64,000 nt of DNA from the NCBI GenBank assembly GCA_013288815.1, contig JABDBD010000009.1:1-64000 (forward strand). Reading direction: 5' to 3'. Every line of letters starts with the position of its first letter. The stretch's first letter is position 1. This DNA comes from Gammaproteobacteria bacterium (GTDB lineage Bacteria; Pseudomonadota; Gammaproteobacteria; DSM-16500). The notes below the pieces were generated by a model. The model saw only the letters and a list, made by a program, of their open reading frames with translations, was not told the origin of the DNA and did not search any database. Shown piece after piece: positions 44,758-53,721 of this stretch. The position numbers and the translations under genes are program-made.

Positions 44758-45900
44758 ATGAATGAGCAAATGTCTAAACAAATGCGCAAGATGCTGATTG
44801 GAGTTTCAATATTATTTGGATCGATTATTCTTTACAAGCTGTGCGTTGGCTTTTTTGTTTCCTTCATGATTTCTAAAAATAAGTCGCCTGCAGTGACAGT
44901 CTCAGCAATGAAGGCACAATATGCTTCTTGGCAGCCGAAAGTAGAAGCAACGGGTTCGTTACGCGCTATTCAAGGAGTCAATGTGACAACGAGTCTCGCG
45001 GGAATGGTCCAGAAAATATATTTTACTCCAGGTGCTATTGTGAAAAAAGATGACTTGCTCGTTCAATTGAATATAGACAGTGATGTGGCACAACTTCATT
45101 CGTTACAAGCGTCTGCTGAGCTTGCGAAAATCACGTTAAAGCGTGATATAGCTCAATATAAAATTAAAGCAATTAGCAAAGCAGTATTAGATTCTGATCT
45201 TGCTAATCTGAAAAATTTTAATGCGCAAGTAGCAGAGCAGCAAGCTGTGATTGCGAAAAAGACCATTACTGCGCCTTTCAGTGGGCGGTTAGGCATTTCA
45301 GCAGTCGATTTAGGTCAGTATGTGAATAGTGGTGATAAAGTTGTTTCACTACAGCAGCTGGATCCTTTATACATTGATTTTTTTATACCGCAAACTGAAT
45401 TAGTAAAATTGAAAGTTGGCCAAGCAGTGAGGGTGACTTCAGATAGCTATCCGAATGAAAAGTTTAAAGGAAAAATTTCAACAATTGATCCAATCGTTGA
45501 TGTCAATACTCGCAATGTGGAGATTGAAGCAATTATTGAAAATCCAACATTAAAATTATTGCCTGGAATGTTTGGATGGGCCACTGTTGATGTTGATAAA
45601 CCAAAACAATATATTACACTTCCGCAATCAGCTGTCTCATTTAATCCGTATGGTGATATTATTTATAAACTAAAAGAAGTTAAAAATGATAAAACCAATA
45701 AGATGATCTTAACAGCTAACCAGACCTTTGTGACAACAGGTGAAATTCGTGGTGATCAAATTGCTATTTTAAAAGGTCTAAATGCTGATGAAATGGTTGT
45801 GACTAGTGGACAGTTAAAATTAAAAAATGGCAGCCAAGTCGAAATTGATAATTCTGTTGTGCCTGCTGATAACCCTGCGCCTAAGCCAGTGGATGAATAA
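44758..45900 (+). CDS. RND efflux periplasmic adaptor (membrane fusion protein)
   Basis: 380-aa adaptor linking the RND pump to the outer-membrane channel. One N-terminal membrane anchor (residues 12-35), then the split lipoyl/barrel-sandwich domain (VEATGSLRAIQGVNVTTSLA ... KTITAPFSGRLGISAVDLGQ), a short coiled-coil hairpin, a beta-barrel (KVGQAVRVTSDSYPNEKFKG) and a C-terminal membrane-proximal domain. The hairpin is short, as in MexE/VexC-like adaptors. The ATG follows GAAGGATAACC and overlaps nothing; the pump gene follows after 17 bp. Confidence 0.92.
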   Translation: MNEQMSKQMRKMLIGVSILFGSIILYKLCVGFFVSFMISKNKSPAVTVSAMKAQYASWQPKVEATGSLRAIQGVNVTTSLAGMVQKIYFTPGAIVKKDDLLVQLNIDSDVAQLHSLQASAELAKITLKRDIAQYKIKAISKAVLDSDLANLKNFNAQVAEQQAVIAKKTITAPFSGRLGISAVDLGQYVNSGDKVVSLQQLDPLYIDFFIPQTELVKLKVGQAVRVTSDSYPNEKFKGKISTIDPIVDVNTRNVEIEAIIENPTLKLLPGMFGWATVDVDKPKQYITLPQSAVSFNPYGDIIYKLKEVKNDKTNKMILTANQTFVTTGEIRGDQIAILKGLNADEMVVTSGQLKLKNGSQVEIDNSVVPADNPAPKPVDE

Positions 45901-45917
45901 TTCAAGGAAGAAGCTGT

Positions 45918-48900
45918 ATGCGGTTTACAGATATTTTTATTGAACGACCTGTTCTAGCCACGGTTGTTAGTTTATTAATATTAGTATTGGGTCTGCGATC
46001 CTTATTTTCTCTTCCCATTCAGCAGTATCCTAATACGCAAAATGCCGTTGTATCTGTTAATACAACTTATACAGGTGCCAATCCAGAAGTTGTTGCTGGA
46101 TTTATTACGACTGCGTTAGAAAATTCGATTGCTCAAGCGAATGGTATCGATTATTTAACGTCGAGTAGTACGTTGGGATCAAGTTCTATTCAGGCAAATT
46201 TGAAATTAAATTATGATGCGAATACAGCACTCAGTGAAATCAATACAAAGGTTAATGCTGTTTTAAATCAACTTCCCAAAAGTTCGCAGCAGCCAGTGAT
46301 TACTGTGGCGATAGGAAATACCATTGATGCTATGTATATCGGTTTTTCAAGTGATATTCTTCCGAGTAATAAAATCACGGATTATTTAATTCGAGTGGTA
46401 CAACCTAAATTACAAGCTGTTCCAGGTGTTCAAACCGCGGAGATTTTGGGTAATCGGCAATTTGCACTTCGTGCTTGGTTAGATCCTGTAAAGTTATCAG
46501 GTTATGGTGTCACTGCAGCTGATGTATCTGCTGCGTTAGCAAATAATAATTTTATATCTGCAGTCGGACGTACAGATGGAGAGATGTTTACAGTCAATCT
46601 CACTACTGATACGGGGCTCACTGATTTAGATCAATTTAAGCATTTAATTATTAAAGCAAGTCATGGCGCTATTATTCATTTGAGTGATGTTGCAAAAATT
46701 GCATTAGGTGCAATTAATTATGATACAGAAGTTAGCTTCAATGGCGATTCAGCGATTTACATTGGTATCAAGATAGCACCTTCTGCAAATTTACTGACGG
46801 TTGTTAATCAACTTGATAAAGTTTTTCCAGTGATTCAAAAAGAATTACCGACAGGCTTAAATGCAAAAATTGTTTATGACAGTAGTAGCTATGTTAACAG
46901 CTCTATTAGAGAGGTTGTGAAGTCACTATTTGAGGCGTTATTTATTGTTACAATGGTTATATTTATTTTTCTTGGTTCAGTTCGTTCTGTCATTATTCCG
47001 GTGGTTGCCATTCCGCTCTCGCTAATCGGTGCTTTCTTTATTATGTTAGTGTTGAAATATTCTGTGAATTTGTTGACATTGCTTGCGCTGGTTCTTGCGA
47101 TTGGTTTAGTGGTTGATGATGCAATTATTATTGTCGAAAATATTTATCGATATATTGAAGAAGGTATGCCAGCGCATGCAGCTGCAATCAAAGGTACACG
47201 GGAGTTAGCAAATCCAATTATTGCTATTTCGATTGTGCTGGTTGCTGTTTATGTACCTATCGGATTTATGGGTGGATTAACAGGTGCTTTATTTACTGAA
47301 TTTGCTTTTACACTAGCGGGTGCAGTGACGATCTCTGCTGTTATCGCATTAACACTGTCACCGATGATGTGTTCTAAATTTTTAAAATTAACTCAGCCAG
47401 AAGATAAAATTAAATTTATCAATTATGTGGATAAAAAATTTGAATATTTGCAGCATGGATATGAAAAAAAATTAAAAGCTTCGTTAAGTTTTTTACCCGT
47501 AACTAGTGTATTTGCGTTGATTATTTTAAGCAGCATTTATTTTTTATATAGTTATTCTAAATCCGAATTGGCTCCTGTTGAAGATCAGGGAATTATCCTC
47601 GCGCAGCTAACTGCTGCACCTAATGCTTCTTTAGGACAGACGAAACTTTATAATCGACAAATGTTTCACATATTTAAATCATTTCCTGAGACCGATAATA
47701 TTTTTCAACTTGTTGGTATTAGCGGTTTAAATACAGCGATTGGTGGCATGGTGCTAAAACCTTGGGATCAACGCAGCCGAACAGCTCAAACGATGCAGCC
47801 ATTGGCACAGGCTGATTTCAATAAAATTGCGGGTGCTAAAGTTGCTGCTTTTCAACTTCCACCACTGCCAGGCGGTGGTAGCGGGTTGCCTATTCAATTT
47901 GTCATTGAATCGACAGAGCCATTTGGTCGTATGAATGAGGTGGTTCAACAATTTTTGGATAAGGCTAGAGATACAGGTATGTTTTTTTATATCGATACGG
48001 ATCTTAAAATTGATAAGCAACAAACAACCATTTTGCTAAACCGTGAAAAAATATCTCAGCTAGGATTAAATATGCAAGATGTAGGTAATACTTTGCAAGC
48101 TGCGATGAGTCAAGGTTACATCAATTATTTCAATTATTCTGGACGATCTTACCAAGTGATACCTCAAATGAGTCGACAGTATCGCTTGAATAGTTCGCAG
48201 TTATTAAATTTTTATATTAACAGCACCACGGGCATGTCGATTCCATTATCAACAGTCGCTACTTTAAAAAATACTGTGGAACCAGAATCATTAAATCATT
48301 TCCAACAATTAAATTCAGCGACTATTTCTGCTGTGCAAGCACCAGGGATCACGATGGGTAGCGCAATTGAGACGCTGCAATCATTAGCAAATGATACTTT
48401 ACCTCAGGGATATACGATTGATTATGCAGGTCAATCTAGGCAATACATACAAGAAAGTTCGGCATTAGTCATCACATTCTTTTTTGCACTAATTATTATT
48501 TTTTTATCACTTGCCGCTTTATTTGAAAGTTTTCGTGATCCGTTAATCGTGTTGATTAGTGTACCTATGTCGATTTGCGGTGCAATGATATTCGTATGCT
48601 TAGGCGTGGGTGGTGCGAGTTTAAATATTTATACGGAAGTTGGGTTAGTGACATTGATCGGCTTGATTAGTAAGCACGGAATTTTGATTGTTCAGTTTGC
48701 AAATGACTTACAAATTGCAGGAAAAAATAAGTTAGATGCTGTTGTGCATGCTGCTAATATTCGATTTAGGCCTATTTTAATGACAACAGCAGCAATGGTA
48801 TTGGGTGTGGTACCGCTGATTCTTGCGTCGGGTGCTGGAGCTGTCAGTCGTTTTAATATTGGTTTGGTTATTGCGACAGGAATTTCTATTGGAACACTGT

Positions 48901-49001
48901 TTACGTTGTTTGTCGTACCTGCGATTTACATGTTGTTAGCAAGCGAGCATAAACATTATGTGGATCCTGAGTTAACTGACTCTGACGTTGTGAAAGTGTA
49001 A
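45918..49001 (+). CDS. RND (HAE1-type) multidrug efflux pump
   Basis: 1,027-aa inner-membrane proton antiporter with two repeats of six membrane spans and large periplasmic loops. Proton-relay Asp400-Asp401 are in GLVVDDAIIIVENIYRYIEEG. FIERPVLATVVSLLILVLG is the typical first helix, and the second-half motif GLISKHGILIVQFANDLQ carries the TM10 Lys. AAGGAAGAAG precedes the ATG. Third gene of the outer membrane-adaptor-pump operon; no regulator gene is adjacent. Drug or dye export is likely but substrate is not readable. Confidence 0.94.
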   Translation: MRFTDIFIERPVLATVVSLLILVLGLRSLFSLPIQQYPNTQNAVVSVNTTYTGANPEVVAGFITTALENSIAQANGIDYLTSSSTLGSSSIQANLKLNYDANTALSEINTKVNAVLNQLPKSSQQPVITVAIGNTIDAMYIGFSSDILPSNKITDYLIRVVQPKLQAVPGVQTAEILGNRQFALRAWLDPVKLSGYGVTAADVSAALANNNFISAVGRTDGEMFTVNLTTDTGLTDLDQFKHLIIKASHGAIIHLSDVAKIALGAINYDTEVSFNGDSAIYIGIKIAPSANLLTVVNQLDKVFPVIQKELPTGLNAKIVYDSSSYVNSSIREVVKSLFEALFIVTMVIFIFLGSVRSVIIPVVAIPLSLIGAFFIMLVLKYSVNLLTLLALVLAIGLVVDDAIIIVENIYRYIEEGMPAHAAAIKGTRELANPIIAISIVLVAVYVPIGFMGGLTGALFTEFAFTLAGAVTISAVIALTLSPMMCSKFLKLTQPEDKIKFINYVDKKFEYLQHGYEKKLKASLSFLPVTSVFALIILSSIYFLYSYSKSELAPVEDQGIILAQLTAAPNASLGQTKLYNRQMFHIFKSFPETDNIFQLVGISGLNTAIGGMVLKPWDQRSRTAQTMQPLAQADFNKIAGAKVAAFQLPPLPGGGSGLPIQFVIESTEPFGRMNEVVQQFLDKARDTGMFFYIDTDLKIDKQQTTILLNREKISQLGLNMQDVGNTLQAAMSQGYINYFNYSGRSYQVIPQMSRQYRLNSSQLLNFYINSTTGMSIPLSTVATLKNTVEPESLNHFQQLNSATISAVQAPGITMGSAIETLQSLANDTLPQGYTIDYAGQSRQYIQESSALVITFFFALIIIFLSLAALFESFRDPLIVLISVPMSICGAMIFVCLGVGGASLNIYTEVGLVTLIGLISKHGILIVQFANDLQIAGKNKLDAVVHAANIRFRPILMTTAAMVLGVVPLILASGAGAVSRFNIGLVIATGISIGTLFTLFVVPAIYMLLASEHKHYVDPELTDSDVVKV

Positions 49002-49050
49002 TCTTGAATACTGGATTCCCCGCTTTCGCGCATAGGCTAGGGAACATTGC

Positions 49051-49075
49051 ACCTTCTCCCACAAGGGGAGAAGGG
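49051..49075. repeat. half copy of the dispersed palindromic repeat
   Basis: CCTTCTCCCACAAGGGGAGA at 49052 onward is one core of the family at 4079, 7991 and 13049. The flanking GGGAAAATCTAAAG is also like the right flank of copy 3. The other half is missing, so this is a deletion derivative or a remnant. It lies between the pump and nuclease genes. Confidence 0.75.
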
Positions 49076-49091
49076 AAAATCTAAAGTCTTT

Positions 49092-49991
49092 TTAAAAGGT
49101 GAGGTTTTGAGTTGTTTGATCATCAAGTACTTCATCAGAAGATGAAGATAATAACTGATTTAATAAATTTGCTAAGCGATATCCAGCTAAAGCAATTCGT
49201 TGCTCGGATATTTGTTGTCCTCTCTCAATATAATTATCAGAGGGTGTTTCATTTTCTGGGGTGGTATAAACAAAACTAAGTGCTAAATCCATTCCTTCTT
49301 TCGCCCAATTTTCTGAAATGAAATCACTGGATTTGAGAGCAAAGTATTGTTCAGGATATTCTGCGCTTATTTTATTAGTTAATAAATCGACACTTGCTTT
49401 TGATGTATCATCAGAAAAAACTCCAAAACCACTATCCCATAGTTTATGTAGTGGCATCGAATTTACGCTTCCACGTGGGAATCGTATGATATAGAGATTA
49501 CCACCTTTGTCACCATCAGGATGATTCGATGAGATACGACCCACAGTATGTAAGGGTTGATGTATATCACCCACTAAATGTACGAGAAATGCTAAAAATC
49601 TAGCGCGTTCATAAGGATTCGCTTTGTTATTTTTTACGATGGGTTTGATATGATTAATTGCCCAAACAACATTGTCAGTATCTTGTAAAGTCTTAATGGG
49701 TGTCCCATCAGCACTCAATGGAAGATCAATGTAATGCCAGTGAGTAAAAATTTCGATACGCTGGGCACGCAACGAATCTGGCCAAGGCCCAATTTGATTA
49801 AACTGAGTAATATAGGGATATTCTTTAGATAAATCAGAAACTATTTTATCAACTTTAAGACGCACATCCGGACGTAAATGTTCGTATGCAATATTGGCTA
49901 CTACCATATGACCTAAAGCATTCCAGCTATAACTATTGAAAGAGATGAGAATTCCTAAACACAAAGAAAAATACTTTATGAAGAATTTCAT
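49092..49991 (-). CDS. secreted S1/P1-type nuclease
   Basis: 299-aa zinc nuclease of the phospholipase C/P1 fold, cutting single-stranded DNA or RNA outside the cytoplasm. The signal peptide (1-22) leaves Trp23 as the mature N-terminus, which is the family's first zinc ligand, with His28 in WNALGHMVVANIA. Other ligand segments are HWHYIDLP, HLVGDIHQPLHT (His138, Asp142, His148) and LHKLWDSGF. Cys residues are few. Eukaryote-like homologues occur in Legionella, where they may scavenge nucleic acids. Convergent with the efflux operon. Confidence 0.92.
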   Translation of the reverse strand: MKFFIKYFSLCLGILISFNSYSWNALGHMVVANIAYEHLRPDVRLKVDKIVSDLSKEYPYITQFNQIGPWPDSLRAQRIEIFTHWHYIDLPLSADGTPIKTLQDTDNVVWAINHIKPIVKNNKANPYERARFLAFLVHLVGDIHQPLHTVGRISSNHPDGDKGGNLYIIRFPRGSVNSMPLHKLWDSGFGVFSDDTSKASVDLLTNKISAEYPEQYFALKSSDFISENWAKEGMDLALSFVYTTPENETPSDNYIERGQQISEQRIALAGYRLANLLNQLLSSSSDEVLDDQTTQNLTF

Positions 49992-50184
49992 TGATGAAGA
50001 CCCCCTGTATTGAAGACAATTGCAGGGTACCAGAGTAATAAATTAGACTCAATGTAGATTTTATTGATCTAAAAATATATTTATATCTGCCTCAAAATTC
50101 AGTACACCATGATTATTTTATGCGATACTAGAAGTTCTCACTCTTAAATAATGATCACACTGAATTGATTCTAGATTGATAAAA

Positions 50185-50213
50185 AAGAAGATTGCCGGTT
50201 AGGCAATCTTCTT
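50185..50213 (-). terminator. rho-independent terminator of the lipoprotein gene
   Basis: AAGAAGATTGCC / GGCAATCTTCTT stem of 12 bp with a 5-nt loop. On the minus strand it is followed by TTTTTATC. It lies 12 bp after the stop at 50225. Confidence 0.85.
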
Positions 50214-50224
50214 GAACCCACTTA

Positions 50225-50638
50225 TTATTTATACATCGAGTATTCAGGGGTTGGCATCCATTCCCATTTTGAACAAACTCTATCCTCAGCAGCATATGCT
50301 GGAATATAGCCTGTGCATCCATAGTAACCACGCATATATCCATAATTACGATAGCAAACACGATGGCGATGATGTTTTCCACCTACCATGTAGCAGTGTC
50401 GGTATCCATATCCATCGTAATAATGGCCATATCCATAATATCCTCTAGTCACAACCACATCATGAGAGTAGTAAGAGGGTCCTGGTGCGTATATAACAGG
50501 AACTCTAGTAGGCTCTTGAGCGGGAGGTTGCTGGAAGATAGATGGGAACGAATTAACAGCGGAATTGAAAGATGAACATGCTGTTAGTAAAACGCTTGCG
50601 ATAATTATACCCAGTAAACCAACGCGAGACCGTAACAT
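50225..50638 (-). CDS. Tyr/Gly-rich lipoprotein
   Basis: 137 aa from ATG 50638, chosen because GGAGGT lies 7 nt upstream; a longer reading from 50665 has none. Signal peptide with lipobox LLTAC gives a lipidated Cys near residue 21. The mature part has a Pro-rich linker (PPAQEPTRVP) and then a segment dense in Tyr, Gly and His (YYGYGHYYDGYGYRHCYM) with five Cys that could form disulphides. No family recognised. Probably an envelope protein; the Tyr/Gly/His composition suggests surface adhesion or metal binding but this is only composition. Confidence 0.75.
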   Translation of the reverse strand: MLRSRVGLLGIIIASVLLTACSSFNSAVNSFPSIFQQPPAQEPTRVPVIYAPGPSYYSHDVVVTRGYYGYGHYYDGYGYRHCYMVGGKHHRHRVCYRNYGYMRGYYGCTGYIPAYAAEDRVCSKWEWMPTPEYSMYK

Positions 50639-50898
50639 AATTATTACCTCCGTTGACAACTTCAAATAAAAATCACCTTTTCTATTAAGTATTACAGGTA
50701 TCAGTATAGCATTTCTGATAATTCGGTTGTGTGTCTTATTGAAGATACAATCGTGAAAGAGCGGAAATTTAGATAAAAATATAAATATAATGATAATGTT
50801 AAAAATTGAAAAAAAAATGAAAAAGAGCAGTTATCCACAAGCCGATCAGTATCTTTTTTGAATATAAGCAATATGCATGAGTTATTAATGAACATGCA

Positions 50899-50926
50899 TT
50901 GCTTTCATTTCAATGCTTGGTATAGT
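50899..50926 (+). promoter_or_regulatory. possible promoter of phhA
   Basis: TTGCTT (50899-50904), 16-nt spacer, TATAGT (50921-50926), 58 bp before the phhA ATG. Two long A/T-rich stretches upstream could act as an UP element. The remainder of the 346-bp gap 50639-50984 shows no gene. Confidence 0.4.
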
Positions 50927-50984
50927 AAGTGACGTTCGTGATTGTAGGATCTGAAGATAAAAGTTCATTGATGAGAGGAAGCTC

Positions 50985-51755
50985 ATGACAAAGTATGTTG
51001 CGAAGAAACCCAATGCATCAGGAGACGTTGACTTCACTCCTGAAGAGAATGAAACATGGAACATTTTGATTGAAAGACAAAATAAAGTTATTCAGAATCG
51101 AGCTTGTGATGAGTATCTCGCTGGGTTAAAGAAGCTAGATTTGCCTGTGCATCGTATCCCACAATGTCGTGAAATTTCAGAAGTCTTAAAAGCTACAACA
51201 GGTTGGTCAGTTGTGCCTGTCGATGCAATTATTCCATTAGAAAAATTTTTTAGTTTATTGGCAAATTGTCAATTTCCTGCAGCGACATTCATTCGTGTGC
51301 GAGATGACTTAGATTATCTACAAGAGCCAGATATATTTCATGAATTCTTTGGGCATTGCCCTATGTTGACTGAGCCTGCTTATGCCGATTTTGTTCAGTG
51401 GTATGGTGAGCAAGCTGTGAAGACTAGTAAAAAAGTACAAGCAATTTTAGGTAGGTTATTTTGGTTTACAATTGAGTTCGGATTAGTACGGACTAAAGCT
51501 GGGTTGCGCATTTATGGCGGTGGAATTTTATCGTCTTATGCAGAAACTCTTTATGCGCTTGACAGTAAAACGCCAGCTCGATGCGCATTTAATTTGCAAA
51601 ACGTCTTGAATACACCGTATCGTTATGATGAAATTCAAAAAATATATTTTACCTTGAGCGATATAAGCGAATTATTTACACTAAAAACGAATAAAATTAT
51701 TGAATTAGCTGAAAAAATTCAAGATGCACCCGATAATAATTTTGTTATCTGTTGA
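50985..51755 (+). CDS. phhA: phenylalanine-4-hydroxylase
   Basis: Iron- and pterin-dependent enzyme converting phenylalanine to tyrosine. The 256-aa bacterial monodomain form has no N-terminal ACT regulatory domain. Iron ligands are His119 and His124 in DIFHEFFGHCPML and Glu164 in FWFTIEFGL. Other family segments are TGWSVVPVDAIIP for pterin binding and RIYGGGILSSYAET. A pterin recycling gene (phhB) is not next to it. In Legionella the enzyme feeds pyomelanin formation. GAGGAAGC lies before the ATG. Confidence 0.94.
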   Translation: MTKYVAKKPNASGDVDFTPEENETWNILIERQNKVIQNRACDEYLAGLKKLDLPVHRIPQCREISEVLKATTGWSVVPVDAIIPLEKFFSLLANCQFPAATFIRVRDDLDYLQEPDIFHEFFGHCPMLTEPAYADFVQWYGEQAVKTSKKVQAILGRLFWFTIEFGLVRTKAGLRIYGGGILSSYAETLYALDSKTPARCAFNLQNVLNTPYRYDEIQKIYFTLSDISELFTLKTNKIIELAEKIQDAPDNNFVIC

Positions 51756-51765
51756 TTCTTTCAAC

Positions 51766-51794
51766 TTGACACTGATTTTTATTAATCAGACAAT
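51766..51794 (+). promoter_or_regulatory. promoter of the rib operon
   Basis: A perfect TTGACA (51766-51771), 17-nt spacer and GACAAT (51789-51794) put the start of transcription about 5-8 nt before the FMN riboswitch. Confidence 0.65.
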
Positions 51795-51806
51795 TGGCCA
51801 CTTAAA

Positions 51807-51932
51807 TTATCTTCAGGGCGTGGTGTAAATCCACACCGGCGGTAAAGCCCGCGAGCTGTCTTTTATAGCGATAAGATGGCAGATTTAGTGAAATTCTAAA
51901 GCCGACGGTATAGTCCGGATGAAAGAAGATAA
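51807..51932 (+). ncRNA. FMN riboswitch (RFN element)
   Basis: Closing stem TTATCTTC (51807-51814) / GAAGATAA (51925-51932) encloses the conserved RFN core: AGGGCGTGGTGTAAATCCAC, CCGGCGGTAAAGCCCGCGAG, a variable hairpin, AAAGCCGACGGTATAGTCCG and GATGAAAGAAGA. It lies 114 bp before ribD. Binding of FMN would shut down the operon. Confidence 0.95.
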
Positions 51933-52007
51933 TTGCAATTGAACATACTCTAATGCCCTTTATTTGGGTCGTAGAGCTATTTGCGTTTATCCCTATTGTT
52001 CAGTTCG

Positions 52008-52047
52008 TAATTATATCCCTGAGAGACTATCATTGGAGGTTATAATT
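52008..52047 (+). promoter_or_regulatory. riboswitch expression platform: hairpin hiding the ribD ribosome site
   Basis: TAATTATATCC (52008-52018) can pair with GGAGGTTATAATT (52035-52047), which contains the ribD Shine-Dalgarno and start codon. The left arm can instead pair upstream: AATTGCAATTGAACA (51931-51945) is nearly complementary to TGTTCAGTTCGTAATT (51997-52012). The two folds exclude each other, so control is probably translational. Pairings are seen; the switching model is inferred. Confidence 0.5.
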
Positions 52048-53116
52048 GCAAAAAAATACTGAACATCATTACATGTCGTTAGCCTTAAACTTAGCAAAGA
52101 AAGGACGCTATACCGTATCACCTAATCCTATGGTTGGCTGTGTGATTGTTAAAAATAACAAAATCATCGGGCAAGGATGGCATGAGCGTGCCGGTGAGTC
52201 ACATGCAGAAGTGATTGCATTAAAAGAAGCGGGTAGTGCGGCGAAAGGAGCAACGGTATACGTTACGTTAGAGCCTTGTTGCCATACTGGTAGAACGCCA
52301 CCGTGTACTCAAGCTCTCATCAAAGCAGGCATTAAAAAAATTTATATCGCTACATTAGATCCCAATCCTTTGGTTGCTGGAAAAGGGATGCAAGAATTAA
52401 AAAATAATGGGATTGATATCACAGCAGGTCTGAATGAAGACGAAGCTATTGCACTCAATGAAATTTTTTTTCATTATATTAAAACAAAACAACCTTATAT
52501 TATTTCCAAATGGGCGATGTCACTTGATGGCAGAATGATTTGTCATCCACATGATTCGCGAGAAATTACTCACACGCAAACAAATGTGTATACGCATGAA
52601 ATACGACATTTAGTAGACGCTATCCTAATTGGAGCAAAAACAGCTGCAATAGATAACCCGCAGTTAACAGTGCGGCACTACGATCCAGGATGCACTGTCA
52701 AACATCCTAAACGAATCATTTTGTCAGGCAAAGGCAACTTACCATTGGATTTAAACATTTTTTCAAAAGAATTGCCGGGAAAAACGCTGGTTGTGACGAC
52801 TGAGCAAGCGGATCAAAAATGGATAAATGATTGTCGTGAAAAAAATATTGATCTGATGGTCTTACCCAATCAATTGCGAGGAGAAATCAATCTTTTTGAT
52901 TTATTAAATGCGTTAGGTAAATTAGAAATTACGAGTATTTTGGTAGAAGGTGGCATGATGACTCAATATAATTTTATCAAAAATAATTTAGTCAATAAAC
53001 TACAGGTATTTATTGCACCTGTTATCATCGGACCTGTTGAAAAAAAATTAAAATTACCCGATTTAACTATGCTTGACCATGGGAAAGACTTTTCCTTTAT
53101 GACCACTTTAAGGTAG
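52046..53116 (+). CDS. ribD: bifunctional riboflavin deaminase/reductase RibD
   Basis: Deaminates and then reduces the GTP-derived pyrimidine in riboflavin synthesis. The N-terminal cytidine-deaminase-type domain has the zinc site SHAEVIAL and EPCCHTGRTPPC. The C-terminal reductase domain (from about residue 155) has SKWAMSLDGRM, DAILIGAKTAAIDNPQLTVR and VEGGMMTQYNFI. 356 aa. TTG 52046 is taken as start because GGAGGT lies 5 nt upstream; ATG 52073 (residue 10) is the alternative. First gene behind the FMN riboswitch; ribE follows after 5 bp. Confidence 0.94.
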   Translation: MQKNTEHHYMSLALNLAKKGRYTVSPNPMVGCVIVKNNKIIGQGWHERAGESHAEVIALKEAGSAAKGATVYVTLEPCCHTGRTPPCTQALIKAGIKKIYIATLDPNPLVAGKGMQELKNNGIDITAGLNEDEAIALNEIFFHYIKTKQPYIISKWAMSLDGRMICHPHDSREITHTQTNVYTHEIRHLVDAILIGAKTAAIDNPQLTVRHYDPGCTVKHPKRIILSGKGNLPLDLNIFSKELPGKTLVVTTEQADQKWINDCREKNIDLMVLPNQLRGEINLFDLLNALGKLEITSILVEGGMMTQYNFIKNNLVNKLQVFIAPVIIGPVEKKLKLPDLTMLDHGKDFSFMTTLR

Positions 53117-53121
53117 AAAAT

Positions 53122-53721
53122 ATGTTTACAGGAATTGTTGAAACAATCGGTGTTGTTGAACATATAGAACTTATTAATGAGTGTAAAACATTAAAAATAG
53201 CCCCAGATATTTATTTTTCTGATTTAAAAATAAATGACAGTCTATCTGTGAATGGTGTTTGTTTGACAATTACAGATTTGAGTGATGAGAGCATATATTT
53301 AACTGCTGTTCCTGAAACATTACGATTAACTAATTTAGGAATGCTTGAGAAAAATAGCATAGTTAATTTAGAGAGATCATTAAAGCCTGATACACGCAAT
53401 AGCGGTCATTATGTCCAAGGACATGTGGATGGTATGGGGAAAATCATTGAAATTAAAAATGAAGGGGATGCACAACTCATAAAAATTTCCATAACATCTT
53501 CACTATCAAAATATATTGTTAATAAAGGATATATTACGATTGATGGAATGAGTATTACGATTATTAAGTCTACTCCAGAGTGGTTTACTGTTACATTCAT
53601 TCCACACACACAGAATATCACTATCGTAAAAAATTATACCGTCAATACATTTGTTAATATCGAAGTTGATATTCTTAGTAAATATATAGAAAAGTTGTTA
53701 GAGGTACGTTCCCATGAATGA
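53122..53721 (+). CDS. ribE: riboflavin synthase alpha chain
   Basis: Joins two lumazine molecules into riboflavin. Two lumazine-binding repeats are present: MFTGIVETIGVVEHI...LSVNGVCLTITDL and GHYVQGHVDGMGKIIEI...YITIDGMSITII. The length is 199 aa. Its 3' end overlaps ribBA by 8 bp. A typical RibE (trimeric) although the third-helix segment is short. Confidence 0.94.
   Translation: MFTGIVETIGVVEHIELINECKTLKIAPDIYFSDLKINDSLSVNGVCLTITDLSDESIYLTAVPETLRLTNLGMLEKNSIVNLERSLKPDTRNSGHYVQGHVDGMGKIIEIKNEGDAQLIKISITSSLSKYIVNKGYITIDGMSITIIKSTPEWFTVTFIPHTQNITIVKNYTVNTFVNIEVDILSKYIEKLLEVRSHE

Noticed and set aside
50701-50895. Minus-strand 64-codon frame upstream of phhA
   Set aside because: Phe/Leu-rich translation of AT-rich DNA; no ribosome site; it covers the likely phhA promoter region.
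51772-51789. CTGAT...ATCAG as a terminator of phhA
   Set aside because: The stem is only 5 bp, and it lies between the -35 and -10 of the rib promoter.
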